A stretch of DNA of 64,000 nt from Nectonema munidae. Taxonomy: Eukaryota > Nematomorpha > Nectonematoida > Nectonematidae. The notes beneath the pieces were generated by a model, which saw nothing but the letters and a program-made list of their open reading frames with translations, was not told where the DNA came from and ran no database searches. The DNA lies in NCBI GenBank assembly GCA_030549495.1, contig JAUIRK010000052.1, positions 1 through 64,000 on the forward strand, in the 5' to 3' direction. The position numbers and the translations under genes were made by a program. This document shows, in pieces, positions 1 through 10,989 of this stretch; the stretch's first letter is position 1, and the number at the start of each line of letters is the position of its first letter.

Positions 1-1893
1 ATCACAAACAGGGAGCACTTAAACAGATTCAGGCTTAAAAAGGGAGTACTTTAACACAGGCAAGCACCAACAAGGGGCATTCAAATACAGAAAGGCACAA
101 GCAGGCAAAAACAAGAGGGACTCAAACATGGGACACTATAACACAGGCAGACACAAATAAGAAGCACTCAAACACAGGCAAGTTGAAACAGGGAGCACTC
201 AAACACAGGCAGGCACAAGCAGGGAGCACTCAAACACAGGCAGGCACAAACAGGCAACAATTAAACACATGCAAGCTCAAACAGGGAGCACTTAAACAGA
301 TTCAGCACAAAAAGGGAACACTTTAACACAGGCAAGCACCAACAGAGGGCACTCAAACACAGGAAGCACATAAAGGCAAAAACAGGGAGCACTCAAACAA
401 TGGCAGGAACAAACGAGGAGAATTCAATCAACAGGGAGCACTCAAACACAGGCAGGCACAAACAAGGAGCACTTAAACACAGGTAGGAATTAAACAATAG
501 TCAAACAGAAACAAGAAGCACTTAAACACAGGCAGGCACTCAAACAGGGAAAACCCAAAACACGCAGGCATAAACAGGGTTGACTTAAACACAGGTAGGC
601 ACAAACAGGGAGCACTTAAACAGAGACAGGCACAAAAAGGGAGAACTTTAACACAGGCAAACATCAACAGGGGGCATTCAAACACAAGCAGGCATAAACA
701 GGAGGCACTCAAACGCAAGCACAAACAGGGAGCACTTAAATAGATTCAGACACAAAAAGGGAGCACTTTAACACAGGCAAGCACCAATAGGGGCCACTCA
801 AATACAGGAACGCACAAAAAAGGAGGAATCAAACACAGGCAGGCAGAAACAGGAGGCACTCAAACAAAGGCAGGCACAAATATGGGGCACTCAAGCACAG
901 GCAGACACAAACAGGGAGCACTTAAACAACAAGCAGGCAAAAAGAGGAGGCACTCAAACATGGGGCAATATAACACAGGCAAACACAAACAAGGAGCACT
1001 CAAACACAGGCAGGTTCAAACAAGAAGCACTCACACATAGGCAGGCACAAAAGGGAGGACTAAAGCACAGGCAGGTACAAACAGGGAACACTTAAACACA
1101 TGCAAACACAAACAGGGAGCACTTAAACAGATTCAGGCACAAAAAGGGAGCACTTTAACACAGGCAAGCCCCAACAGAGGGCACTCAAACACAGGAAGGC
1201 ACAAACAGGAAGCACATACATGCAAAAACAGGGAGCACTCAAAGACAGGCAGGAACAAATGACGAGCACTCAATCAACGGGGATCACGCAAACACGGTTA
1301 GGCACAAACAAGGACACTTAAACACAGGTAGGACTTAAACAATAAGCAAGCAGAAACAGGGAGTACTTAAACACAGGTAAGCTCAAACAGAGAGAACCCA
1401 ACATACGCAAGCACAATCAAGGTAGAATTAAACACAGGCAGGCACAATCAGGTAGCACTTAAACAGAGACAGGCACAAAAAGGGACCACTTTAACACACG
1501 TAAGCACCAACAGGGGGCATTCAAACACAGGAAGGCAAAAACAGGAGGCACTCAAACATGGGGCACTATAACACAGGCAAACACAAACAAGTAACACTCA
1601 AAACAGGTAGGCTCAAACACGGAGCACACATAGGGAAAATTTAAACACAGGGAGGCACAAACAAGGAAAACTTAAACACATGCTAGCACAAACAGGGAGC
1701 ACTTAAATAGATTCAGGCACAAAAAGAGAACACTTTAACACAGGCAAGCACCAACCGAGGGCACTCAAACACAGGAAGGCACAAACAGGGAACACCCAAA
1801 TACAGGAAGGCATAAACAAGGAGCACTTAAGCACAGGTAGGACTTAAATAATAGGCAGCAGAAACAGGGAGCACTTAAACACAGGCAGGCACA
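1..1893. repeat. 31-bp minisatellite array with higher-order structure
   Basis: Degenerate tandem repeat of a 31-bp unit built around GGCAGGCACAAACAGGGAGC followed by ACTCAAACACA (for example GGGAGCACTC at 191 and again at 222). Roughly 60 units are present and the array continues off the left edge. A variant block starting TTAAACAGATTCAGGCAC and continuing into AAAAAGGGAGCACTTTAACA recurs near 18, 288, 611, 733, 1116, 1455 and 1698, so variants are amplified in larger blocks. The strand is strongly purine/A-rich and T-poor. No gene is visible in it. Confidence 0.95.
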
Positions 1894-2213
1894 GTCAGAG
1901 AGGGGGCGGAGAAAAATAGGGAATTTAAAAGGGGTGAATAGCCCTTACAAGGGGGAGAACAAAAGAAAAAAACGGGATTTCAAGGGGGTTAAAAAGTCTT
2001 TCAATTATCCGTAGCCACTAAATGCCAGTTCAAACCTTATAGTTTGAACCCAAAAGTGGAATTGGTGAGGTTTCAATCACCGAAACCTGTCTTTCACACA
2101 GTGTATGCTATCTGATAATAATCAAATACAAGAGAACTTCCAATTTCTAATAATATATATTTTAATTCATATATTGTATAAAGAACATTGTTAAAAACAA
2201 AAAGACTAACCCA
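1894..2213. other. No gene seen; small hairpin
   Basis: Sequence between the minisatellite and a SINE tail. The only structure noted is a perfect 8-bp inverted repeat, GTTCAAAC/GTTTGAAC, at 2028-2049 with a 6-base loop. I see no ORF or known element. Confidence 0.5.
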
Positions 2214-2290
2214 TCTTCCCTTGAGTTATCAAAATCCATTATCTAATCAACCATACTCACGCCCTTATTTATAATCAGATGTATAAACAT
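2214..2290 (-). repeat. tRNA-derived SINE, partial (family 2)
   Basis: The segment ATCTAATCAACCATACTCAC and the following GCCC is the reverse complement of the 5' head of the SINE copies at 30530 and 14713 (GGTTGGTTAGATGCC type A box). Only the head is recognisable; the B box region upstream is degraded. Confidence 0.5.
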
Positions 2291-2559
2291 CCTTATTATT
2301 AAATATTATATACCTAGACTTTTTTAGAAAGTGTGTTGTTAGCGGGCCGTGAAGATATGATATATATTAAATTGTTGATCTTCTGCAAGGAAGCTTGTAA
2401 GTTATGTCTATAAAAACTAGAAATAAAAGAATGTCATCAGCGTAGTGCATGTATTGAACATTGTTCAAATTAATGTTAACTATGTTATTTATGAAAACTG
2501 ATAAAAGAAAAATGTCTAGAATAAATCCCTGAAGATACTATATATATATATTAGGGGTG

Positions 2560-2625
2560 TGCCTAAATTATGCCCAGCTCAAAAAAGTTGTGCCCAGCTC
2601 AAAAAAGTTGTGCCCAGCTCGGGAA
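2560..2625. repeat. Short 20-bp tandem repeat
   Basis: Two and a half copies of GTGCCCAGCTCAAAAAAGTT. No known element recognised. Confidence 0.7.
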
Positions 2626-2749
2626 TTTTACTTTATATATTATCATTCGAATGAATATATTAAGTTTCTTTTCCTTTAATTCTTAATTAATAACTTTTTT
2701 CTGCTTTTTTTCAATATTTTTTTCATAAAACACATATAACTTGGTTTGA

Positions 2750-2835
2750 GATATCAAAGCACTTTCAGCCGTAAGGCTATATGCTCGCATTATGCTTAAG
2801 ATGGTTAATCACAGTTTTTGTGAATTTATTTTTAG
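2750..2835 (-). repeat. SINE/LINE shared 3' tail, solitary copy
   Basis: On the minus strand this carries AAATTCACAAAAACTGTGAT, which also follows the tRNA-like head at 5118-5150. It then carries GCGAGCATAT...GCTGAAAGTGCTTTGA, which matches the 3' UTR of the RNase H LINE at 3105-3146. It joins in one piece what at 3105-5150 is separated by the LINE body. Confidence 0.6.
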
Positions 2836-3082
2836 AGTTAGCTGCAAATAGAAACCTTCATTACTTCGTTAATATGCTTTAAAATAAAATGAAATTTTAT
2901 TTATATATTTTTTAAGGTATATTCTCTTATTGTTTTAAGTTTCAGATCTTTTCTTTATATATATTATTAGTTATGAGGCCTCAAATATTGAGGTCGGCCA
3001 TTTTATTCTCTAAAAGGTCTAAAGTAAGCTGCAAAAATAAAATTTTCTGGAGGCCATTTTTTAGCCATTTTATGGGAACTTT

Positions 3083-3104
3083 AGGTAGGTAGGTAGGTAG
3101 GTGG
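3083..3104. repeat. (TAGG)n microsatellite, probable LINE tail
   Basis: Five TAGG units directly abut the conserved 3' end of the minus-strand LINE, so on the LINE strand it reads (CCTA)n. Simple-repeat tails in place of poly-A are common in several non-LTR families. Confidence 0.65.
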
Positions 3105-5131
3105 ATTTCAAAGCACTTTCCAGCGTGAGCTGATATGCTCGCGTAAGCTTGAGAGTTGGTTAAGGAAGATGCAGATGTTGGTAGAGGTAGGTTGTCCTAA
3201 AAGTAGAAGAGAAAAGCAGATTAGTTTGTTATAGGGTTATCGACGGTGGTGAGAGTTGTTTCAATGGTGTCAATGAGGGTTGCTAGGGATTTTAGTAGTG
3301 TTGGGTGTAACAGAAGATCTGAGAGTGTTGTTGGAGATCTGTTAAGTAAAGAAAGGCAGCGAAATAGAAGATCTTGGCGATGATAAGAGAAGATTTGACA
3401 TGTGAATATGAGGTGGTATGGCGTTTCTATTGTGTCGCATCCGAAACGACAGTATGGATTTTTGCTTACTTTAATTCGGAAAAGATATGCTTTGCATGGG
3501 CAATGGCCTGATATCCAACGAATGGTTGAACGAGGTGGTGTAAATTTTTTGTTTTTGAAAGTTGTGTGAATTGTGCTGATGTGTGGTAAAGAGGATATTA
3601 GTGCATTTTGAGATGAAGATATGGAAATCTGCCATTCTTCTAGAGTGGATAAGTGAATGTGTGTTAGAAAGGTTTTGAGCGGTAGGGAGTTGAGAGGAAT
3701 GTGGGAGGTTAGGTGTAAGTTTGAGGCTAAGTAGTCTACGAGGGAGTTTTCTGGTATGTTTAGATGAGCAGGGCACCAACATAGGTGTATGTGGAAATGT
3801 TTGGTAAGATTGATTAGGGAGGAGGCGAGTTGAAAGGAGGGAAATGGGATGTTGTGTGATAGAGAGAGATCGTGGATTATGTTTTGTGCATCGGTATAGA
3901 AATGGATTGTAGTAAAGTGGGGAAGGAAGTGGTTAATGTTGTTAGTGATTGTAGTGCAGGCGTGTAAAAGGCTAAAGATTTCGCATTCGAGGATTGAGAG
4001 TAGAGGATTTAATTGGGATCGATGGGTGTAAAAGGGGCTAGTGGAAGAGCCTTTGAAGAAGGCGTAAGCAAAGGAGGTACTTAGGGACTTCTTTGAGGCG
4101 TCTGTGAAGATGCGTAGGGAGGTTGGTGAAGAAGTAGAGCGAAGGTATGAAATTGATTGTTTTGCAAAAAATTTATTTTTGCATATGGATGTTTTGAGAG
4201 GGTTTTGTGCAGATGGGTGAGTTAAAAGAGATGGGTGTATCGAGGGATGAACTAGGTAGTTAGCAATATTTGGAGCGTATTTTGCTAATAGATGTGAGTA
4301 GAAAGAATAGGATGGAGTATTGTGGTGGGGTGTGATCGGATGAAATGGGGGAATTAAGTTGTTGTATGTCAAGATGAAGCGCTTAATAATAGTTTTTTTA
4401 AGTTGAAGTTGTAATGGTAGGGTGTTAGTTAGAATTTCTAGGCATTGTGTGGAAGTAGTACGATATGCGTTGGTGATGCAAAGTAGACAGAGACGGTGTA
4501 TCTTGTTAAGAAAATGTATGGTTGTGGGGTGTTTTAAGGAGATGCCCCAGGAAAGAATTCCGTATTGAATTACTGGGAGGATTAAGGATGTGTATATGTA
4601 TTTGGTGTGTTTGGGACGGAGGCCCCATTTATAAGAGATAGCGCTTTTAAGTGAAAAAGGGTGACTGAGAGTTTTTGGTATATTTTTAAAGTGTATTGAA
4701 AATTTTAGGTTGGACTGAAGGTTTAGTCCTAGATATTTTATAGTCTTTGATGCAGTTATAGAAGTAGAGGTATTTAAATGAAGGGGTAAATGTTCTATGC
4801 GTCTGCGTGTAAAGTGAATGAGGTTTGTTTTGCTGGAGTTAAAGAATATCTTATGTGTTATTGCTCTTTCTTGTAGTCTTAGTAGAAATGAAGAGGATTT
4901 GGTGAGGTTTTCTTGTTGAGAGTTACTGGTGAAGGTGAATAATATGTCGTCTGAAAAACATTGGGAGAAATCAGTGTTGGTGTGGATTAGATCGAGAAGC
5001 GGGTCTATGAGAACTAGCCAGAGGATATCAGAAAGACATCCTCCCTGGGGAGTCGAGAGGGTTAGCTTATGGATGCAAAGGGATTTCGAAAGCTGGCATG
5101 AGGCTTTTACAAATTTAAGATGATTAATCAC
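3105..5131 (-). mobile_element. RNase H-bearing non-LTR retrotransposon (LINE), 5'-truncated, long open ORF
   Basis: An uninterrupted minus-strand frame runs from 5131 to a stop at 3221 (636 codons). In order it shows the RT motif TPQGGCLSD, the RT active-site motif as CFSDDILF (FSDD in place of the usual F/YADD), thumb and connection sequence, then an RNase H domain (about residues 340-480). RNase H residues visible are D in FTDAS, E in ECEIFSL, D in FYTDAQNII, and H/D in WCPAHLNIPENSLVD. A C-terminal Cys/His stretch (GHCPCKAYLF, CRFGC, YHLIFTC) is typical of I/R1-type LINEs. The endonuclease and first half of RT, including motif A, are missing, so the copy is 5'-truncated near 5085-5117 and cannot be autonomous. 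The 3' UTR runs to a (CCTA)n tail. Clade placement is inference. Confidence 0.85.
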
Positions 5132-5232
5132 AGTTTCTGTGAATTTGTTTTTTTAGCATTGGGAGCCTTGGGGATCGAACCCCTGACCTTCAACTGTTAA
5201 GCTGAGAGGTACACCCTAACAACCATGAGGCT
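5113..5232 (-). repeat. tRNA-like SINE head
   Basis: The minus strand reads as a degraded tRNA: GAGCCT and AGGCTC can pair as an acceptor stem, and GGGGTTCGATCCCC forms a B-box/T-arm. It continues as a SINE body (AAATTCACAGAAACTGTGAT) identical in plan to 2750-2835. It sits immediately 5' of the truncated LINE in the same orientation. The anticodon stem does not pair well, so this is not called as a working tRNA gene. Confidence 0.6.
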
Positions 5233-7580
5233 CGGAGAATCCTTTTAAATTATCCTTTGAATTAATAAGTTACTTCATTTTTATATATTTCTTTATTATA
5301 TTTATTTAGATATTTTGACTCCTACCTTTTTATTTTTAGTAAGTTTTTTTTATTATTATTTACTTTACTGTAACTATGATATAGATTTCCTTTTTTAAGA
5401 CCAGTTACTACATTTCCTTTTTGGTACTGTAACTATTTTATCCATTTGAATTCTTAAGACACGCTGACTTCCTTTCCTTTTTAGTAAGAATGTTTTTCTT
5501 TATTTTTATCTACTGTAACTCTTATTCATTTTAAATATTTCATTAAATTTTGTGGTACTAACTTAGTTTGATAATAATTGTTTTCATAAGAAAAAATTTC
5601 TTTTGATTTACTTTCCAACATATTTTTCTCAATATCAATTACATGCTATCTGTTCATATAATAATTTAAATTAATATCAAAAACTAATGATCCATTTAAT
5701 TATACTCAAAAATTATATTTAGGATCATATCCTCAAAAGAAAAGTTAAGGAAAGAAGCTTGACACTTTTCTACTTTACACGCTTTCGAAATATAATATAA
5801 TATTTAATTAATGCTAATAAATTTATAGTTAACAATAGCATTATTCCTAAAAAATATTCACATTTTTTTGTATTTAAAAATTCTCCCAATTATCATCTGT
5901 CATCATACATTATCCTATTAACCGTAGTTCAACTCATCAAACGTGTTAATTTTTTAATCATCATTGCCAACATGATTCCGCATGCGTCATTTCGATCATT
6001 TATAACATATATCAAATAAACTCACCATATCTAACGCATATATCTTCAACATCATACAATTCACCAGATAAATATTTTCATCATACACTTTGCAACCGTA
6101 TTGTAACTCATTAAACGTGTTTAATTTGTTTATTCATCATTGCCAACATGATTTTTCTATATTATATACATTTCAATTAATTTTTCTCTATATTTCCTAC
6201 ATTGTACATCCATGTTAAATAAATTTTCTATACATTTTAATAGATTTTTCTCTATACTTGCTATATACATCCATGTTAACTAAATTTCTATACCTTACAA
6301 TGAAAGTTTTCCTATATACATAATACACATTAACAATAAGATAAGAACCACATATATAAATCAGGGATGGTATCCAAATGCCATAAATGCCATTATAAAT
6401 GTGAAAAATAAGAAAAGCATTCTCCTTTTCACATAGGCAATTATGAAAATGAGAAAAAGGCACGAGGCGTAGTGATGAACAACTACATATTGTTTATAAA
6501 CAATAAAAATGTACAATGCATACACTGTCATACCCAATATAATTGATCATTACACGTTTTTACAGACACATGTGATAACGAAAAAATCACATACACTTTC
6601 TTTAATTATAGTTACATATTAGAAAAATATAAAGGTGTGTAAATATATTGAAGCTTCATACCAAACGAAATCACAAATTTTGATTTCAAATATGAGACTT
6701 AACGCCATTGACAAAAAAATTGAAAATTTTTACTCTTTAAATTTTTGTCTTTATTGAAAAAAAGCTACTTTTTTTCCACAAAAAAAACAAAATAAATTGA
6801 GAATACAACAAATAAAAGATTACATATATGAAAATTCAAACTTTTATTAAAAATAAATACCGATAAGTCTCGTCTTGCGAGGGTTATAACACATGTTGCA
6901 TTACGCGTTTGTGAACGCAGTGATTTTTTATCTCGTATACGTTTCACCGCATCTTTGACCACGCGTGTGTTATATTTTATCGGGTTAGTGTACGCTTAGT
7001 TTATTTGTAGTGTTCCTAGCTTAAATTTTAGTCAAATATTAAAACGCTTATAACTTTCGCATTTCTCAACCGAATGTATCATGCGATATACCAAATTAAA
7101 GCATTTTTATGGGCTTTCAGAATATATTGCTTATATTATAAGTAGTAGAGAAATAGCATTTTACTGTTTTTTAACGAAGGCTATTTGTTGTATTTATACT
7201 GACAATGTGTGATAAAGAAATCGCTCACAATGCTACCTATCTCACATCATAATTAATATTTAGAAGTTGCACCACGGGCCATTTTCAAATAACATATAAT
7301 AGTCCATATAAAGCAGCCTATTTATTGATTTTTTTGAAAGACAGAGGAGTGTTTTATGTTAACGCAAGTAGATATCGCAATTCAGTGAGTTTTTATATTG
7401 CTTATAACTTTTAAATTATTCGACCATGCATCTTATCAAATTGATGCATATTCCATGGGTTTCATTACCATTGTAATTACAAATAAAATTTATATTTTTT
7501 ATAATTTTGTATTTTTCAGTTTTCTTCGTAATTAATAGTTTAGAGGTGCATATTTTTTATATTTGCTAATTTTAAACTTT
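5233..7580. other. AT-rich region, local duplications, no gene supported
   Basis: A ~174-bp direct duplication is visible (CATCATTGCCAACATGATT at about 5960 and 6134, each preceded by related sequence), followed by a ~70-bp duplication at about 6150-6300 (ACATCCATGTTAA twice). A minus-strand frame at 6765-6962 is less AT-biased than its surroundings but matches nothing I recognise. Confidence 0.5.
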
Positions 7581-8570
7581 AACTTTTGTTACATTTTGAG
7601 AAATTTTCACCTTTAATCTGTAACAATTTCAAACACAATTATAAAACCACTCTACTATCAGGATCTAAATTTATTTGTAGAATTTTTTTATTTATTTTTT
7701 TAATTCTTACATTTTGTTGTCCAAAAATGGGTACAAGAAAAGACTTTTTGAAATCATTGTCTTTCAACTTAGCTTTCCAATATGCTTCAAAAAGATTTTC
7801 AATTCACAATTTGGCTATGGGAATAAAGGAAGCAGGAATCATGGTTGGATATATTCAAATGGAAAAAATAACATTTAAAAGAAAAGCTGTATGCTATGCA
7901 AACCTTGTAAGTTTTGTAAAAAGTCATGCAGGAGTGTTTGTTCAGTTTGCAATCTAAATGATTGTCCTGATCATCGAGTTCAAATCAAAAAAGAATTTTG
8001 TTTTTTATGTGGTAATTTTGAATGAACATATTTTAAAAGCTTGTTACTTTAACGCTTGTTATATTTTGAGAAATTTTCACCTTTTATTTGTAACAATTTC
8101 CGACACAATTATAAAACCACTCTACTATCAGAACCTAAATTTATTTGTAGATTTTTATAAAATAATTTCAGTTTTCGTTTTTTTATAAATTAACATCGTT
8201 TTTATATTACCTATAAATTTTGAATTATTTGCCAAAATTTTAAGTGCCAAACATATACTTTCAAGTTTGAAAAATTTAGGTCTGTTCATAATGTATACGA
8301 TTAAAATAGATTTAAAAAAACTTATTTAGTTAGTAAATTTTTGAGATTAATTTACTCTTGATTCCTCAAAAAATAAGGATTTTGAATTGCGCTTATTGAT
8401 AAGTTCAGTGAAGAAAAAAATTAGAAGAGAAAAATATCAAAATATGTGTCTTACTAAATTTTCCTCAATAATTAACCTCATAAATTTATATGCTTTTTTT
8501 CTTTATAAAACACTCCCCTACAATAACCTAAATTTATTTGTAAATTTTTATAAAATAATTTTAATTTTTG
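7580..8570. repeat. Local direct repeats of ~100 bp
   Basis: TTTTGAGAAATTTTCACCTT and the following ~80 bases, including ACCACTCTACTATCAG, occur near 7592 and again near 8056. The last part (CCTAAATTTATTTGTA) recurs near 8528. They flank the possible piggyBac-like remnant. Confidence 0.7.
7586..8050 (+). pseudogene. Possible piggyBac-like transposase C-terminus, decayed
   Basis: A frame around 7730-7860 (MGTRKDFLKSL, NLAFQYASKR) resembles the late part of a piggyBac-type transposase. It is followed, one frame over (7886-8010), by a cysteine cluster (CMLCKPCKFCKKSC, CSVCNLNDC) like the C-terminal cysteine-rich domain of that family. The shift between the two parts means it is broken. The family call rests on pattern only. 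Confidence 0.35.
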
Positions 8571-8639
8571 GTTCTCATACGCGCGCGCACATAAATATTT
8601 TAGAAATATTTTTCTGTATGAAGTTTTAGGAAACTCTTC

Positions 8640-9514
8640 TTTATTATATAAAGAAATATTCTCATAACCTGTACGGTTGATACCACTTAATTGTCATCTC
8701 CAATCTGTATACTACGGTGGTTTTTATTCCATAATAATATTTTTAAGGGTATAAAATGTTAATCTCCCTTATTTCGTTAGTACTTTCATGTGGTGTAGGT
8801 GAAATGACTTCAAATTAAGTTCATAGACCCATACTTGAACTCAAAATTTCACACAAAATTTTTTTTCCACTAGAAGTTAAAATAATTTTTAAATTTTTTT
8901 CCATGGGATTAAAGTACACTTATAAGTAAAATATTTTTTAAAAAAAAATTGAAAAAATTTCATTCAATTTTTTTTTAAAAAAGTTTTGTCCAAAAAAAGT
9001 TGACACATTCGCCATTTTTTTAATTAAAATAAAATTATTTATTTCTAATTTTTATATTTATTAAAAATCGCTTACATTTTATTTTAAAATTTTTGATATA
9101 TATTTTTGATTCTTTAAGCGAAATTTTTTTAAAAACATTTTAAGCCATGCCTATCTTAAAGAGCTCTGCATGCCGATTCGTTTTTGAAAAAATGTCAACA
9201 ATTTTTTATGAGCCTTGGAACAATAACGAAAATTTTGCTATTTTTCAAGCGTGTAAAATGAATAATTACATTTTTTTGCATATTCATAAAATATACCTAA
9301 TATATAAACATAATACGTTGAAAAAATTGTTTTTTTTTAATTTTAATTTATCAATTTTTCGATTTTAATATCTCATTTTAAAGGTAATATTATACTGATT
9401 ACGAAAATGATAAATATTTTAAGTTTGAATTTTTTAAAATACTTTTTTGCCTCTGAGTTTGATAAGATAACAAAATTTCTAACTTTGACTGCAAAAAAAT
9501 ATATAAGTCATTAC
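8640..9514. other. AT-rich spacer, nothing recognised
   Basis: Homopolymer-rich sequence with only short unsupported frames on either strand. Confidence 0.4.
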
Positions 9515-10490
9515 CAAGGCGAGTAAAAGTCAACTTTTATTTCCGTTTAGCAAAAACTCTTTGAAGAAGATCTTTACTTGTTTAGTCTAAAAAAATTTGA
9601 ACTAATTTCAAATTTTTAAGTCAATCAAAATCAATTTTTCGAGATTAGGTCAATAAAGTCAATTTTTATATTTAACACTTTTTGATTCAATGTGCCTAAT
9701 TTTATTTCCAAACTTTTTATCATTGAATGTTTTTCACATCTTTTACACAAGTTTACCTTAAAAGTTAAGTTATCCAAAAAATTGTAGATTACCGGCATTA
9801 AATCATTCAAAATTAGTAATAGAAATAGACGTTCTCTTTTCAAACCTATCGGCAACACTTCAGTTTCAATTGTAATTAAGTAGACAAATTGGTTGCAAGC
9901 AGCAAAATATTTTCATTAAAATCTTCCCCCAGTGGAGAAATTAATGATGAAGATGATGAAATTTTATTGCCAAATATCAAGAAATTGTTAAAAAAGAAAA
10001 TCTGTGTCAAAACTTGCTAACAATAATTAGAGAATATTCACGATTCATTGATTTAGTCGGAAAAAGTCAACATAGAGACTTTTTCAGTCAAAGATCTTTA
10101 CTTATTTCTTCAATATTATTTCATTTAAGTCGAATGTGGCGTTAAAAGTTTTCTTGAAAATAGATTCAAATAAAATGAAATCAATAAAATCATGAATATG
10201 GAAAACTCTCAAATCTCTCACAGTACTTATCCCAAATTACAAAATTGTGAAGTTTTAACTTTAGAAGTAGAAAGATCTTTTTTTAAGCTGAAAAAACTGC
10301 TTGAAAATGGTCGAATTTTAAATCAGAAAATGTCATTAATTATATGTTGTTGTATTACAAAGTCATGGATTTTTTAAAATAATTTTCAATACTTTCTCTA
10401 AAGTGTTTATAGTTGTTCAATTCAATAAAAACATTAAAAAGTCAATAGTCAATTTTTTCTCTCAGTAAAGGTCAATTTTTCCTCGCCCTG
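9515..10490 (+). mobile_element. hAT element remnant with TIRs
   Basis: Ends CAAGGCGAGTAAAA (9515) and TTTTTCCTCGCCCTG (10490) are imperfect terminal inverted repeats. The left flank GTCATTAC matches the right flank GACTCATTAC apart from a 2-base gap, as expected for a worn 8-bp target duplication. Inside, a + frame at 10192-10377 holds EVERSFFKLKKLL, matching the hAT C-terminal dimerisation motif (VERSFS-K-L). The element is internally deleted, under 1 kb, and not autonomous. Confidence 0.65.
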
Positions 10491-10827
10491 GACTCATTAC
10501 ATATTTAGAATCAACGTGCCAAACCCTATAAGAATAGGTTTTTAAATTTTCGATTTTTCAGGCCTTTCAAACGGTCTCAAAATTATGATTTCACATATAT
10601 TCAACAAATATACAAGTATTATATCTTTTTAGATTTTTCTTATCATTCTGAATAGCAATATTAACTTTATTTTACCATAAATATTTTGGTTAATTTTTTT
10701 TTATATATATTTGTCTTGCCAGACCTACCTAAACTCATATATACACAGACACATATAATATGTATAATCCGAGATTCTTTAAAATATTAATAATATATTT
10801 GAAAAAATATTTTTTCAGCGTGAAAAG

Positions 10828-10972
10828 TTTTAGGACCTAGAATCACACAGGTACCAATGATCTTTAACAAGACCTAGATTAAAGGTACCAATGATCTTAA
10901 GCAGGACCTATAATCACGGGGTACCAATGATCTTTAAGAGGACATAGAATCACGAGGATCTAGAATCCAATG
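10828..10972. repeat. ~37-bp tandem repeat, about 3.5 copies
   Basis: Units built on GGTACCAATGATCTTTAA plus AGGACCTAGAATCAC. Short, local, imperfect. Confidence 0.8.
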
Positions 10973-10989
10973 TCTCGAGGAAAGCTGGG

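Noticed and set aside
473-724. 83-codon minus-strand frame rich in Cys/Leu
   Set aside because: It lies wholly inside the minisatellite and its peptide is just the translated repeat.
1-1893. CRISPR array
   Set aside because: Repeats are contiguous and variable without unique spacers, and the genome is eukaryotic.
5155-5232. Functional tRNA gene on the minus strand
   Set aside because: The acceptor and T-arm are fair, but the anticodon stem does not pair and the sequence continues as a SINE body.
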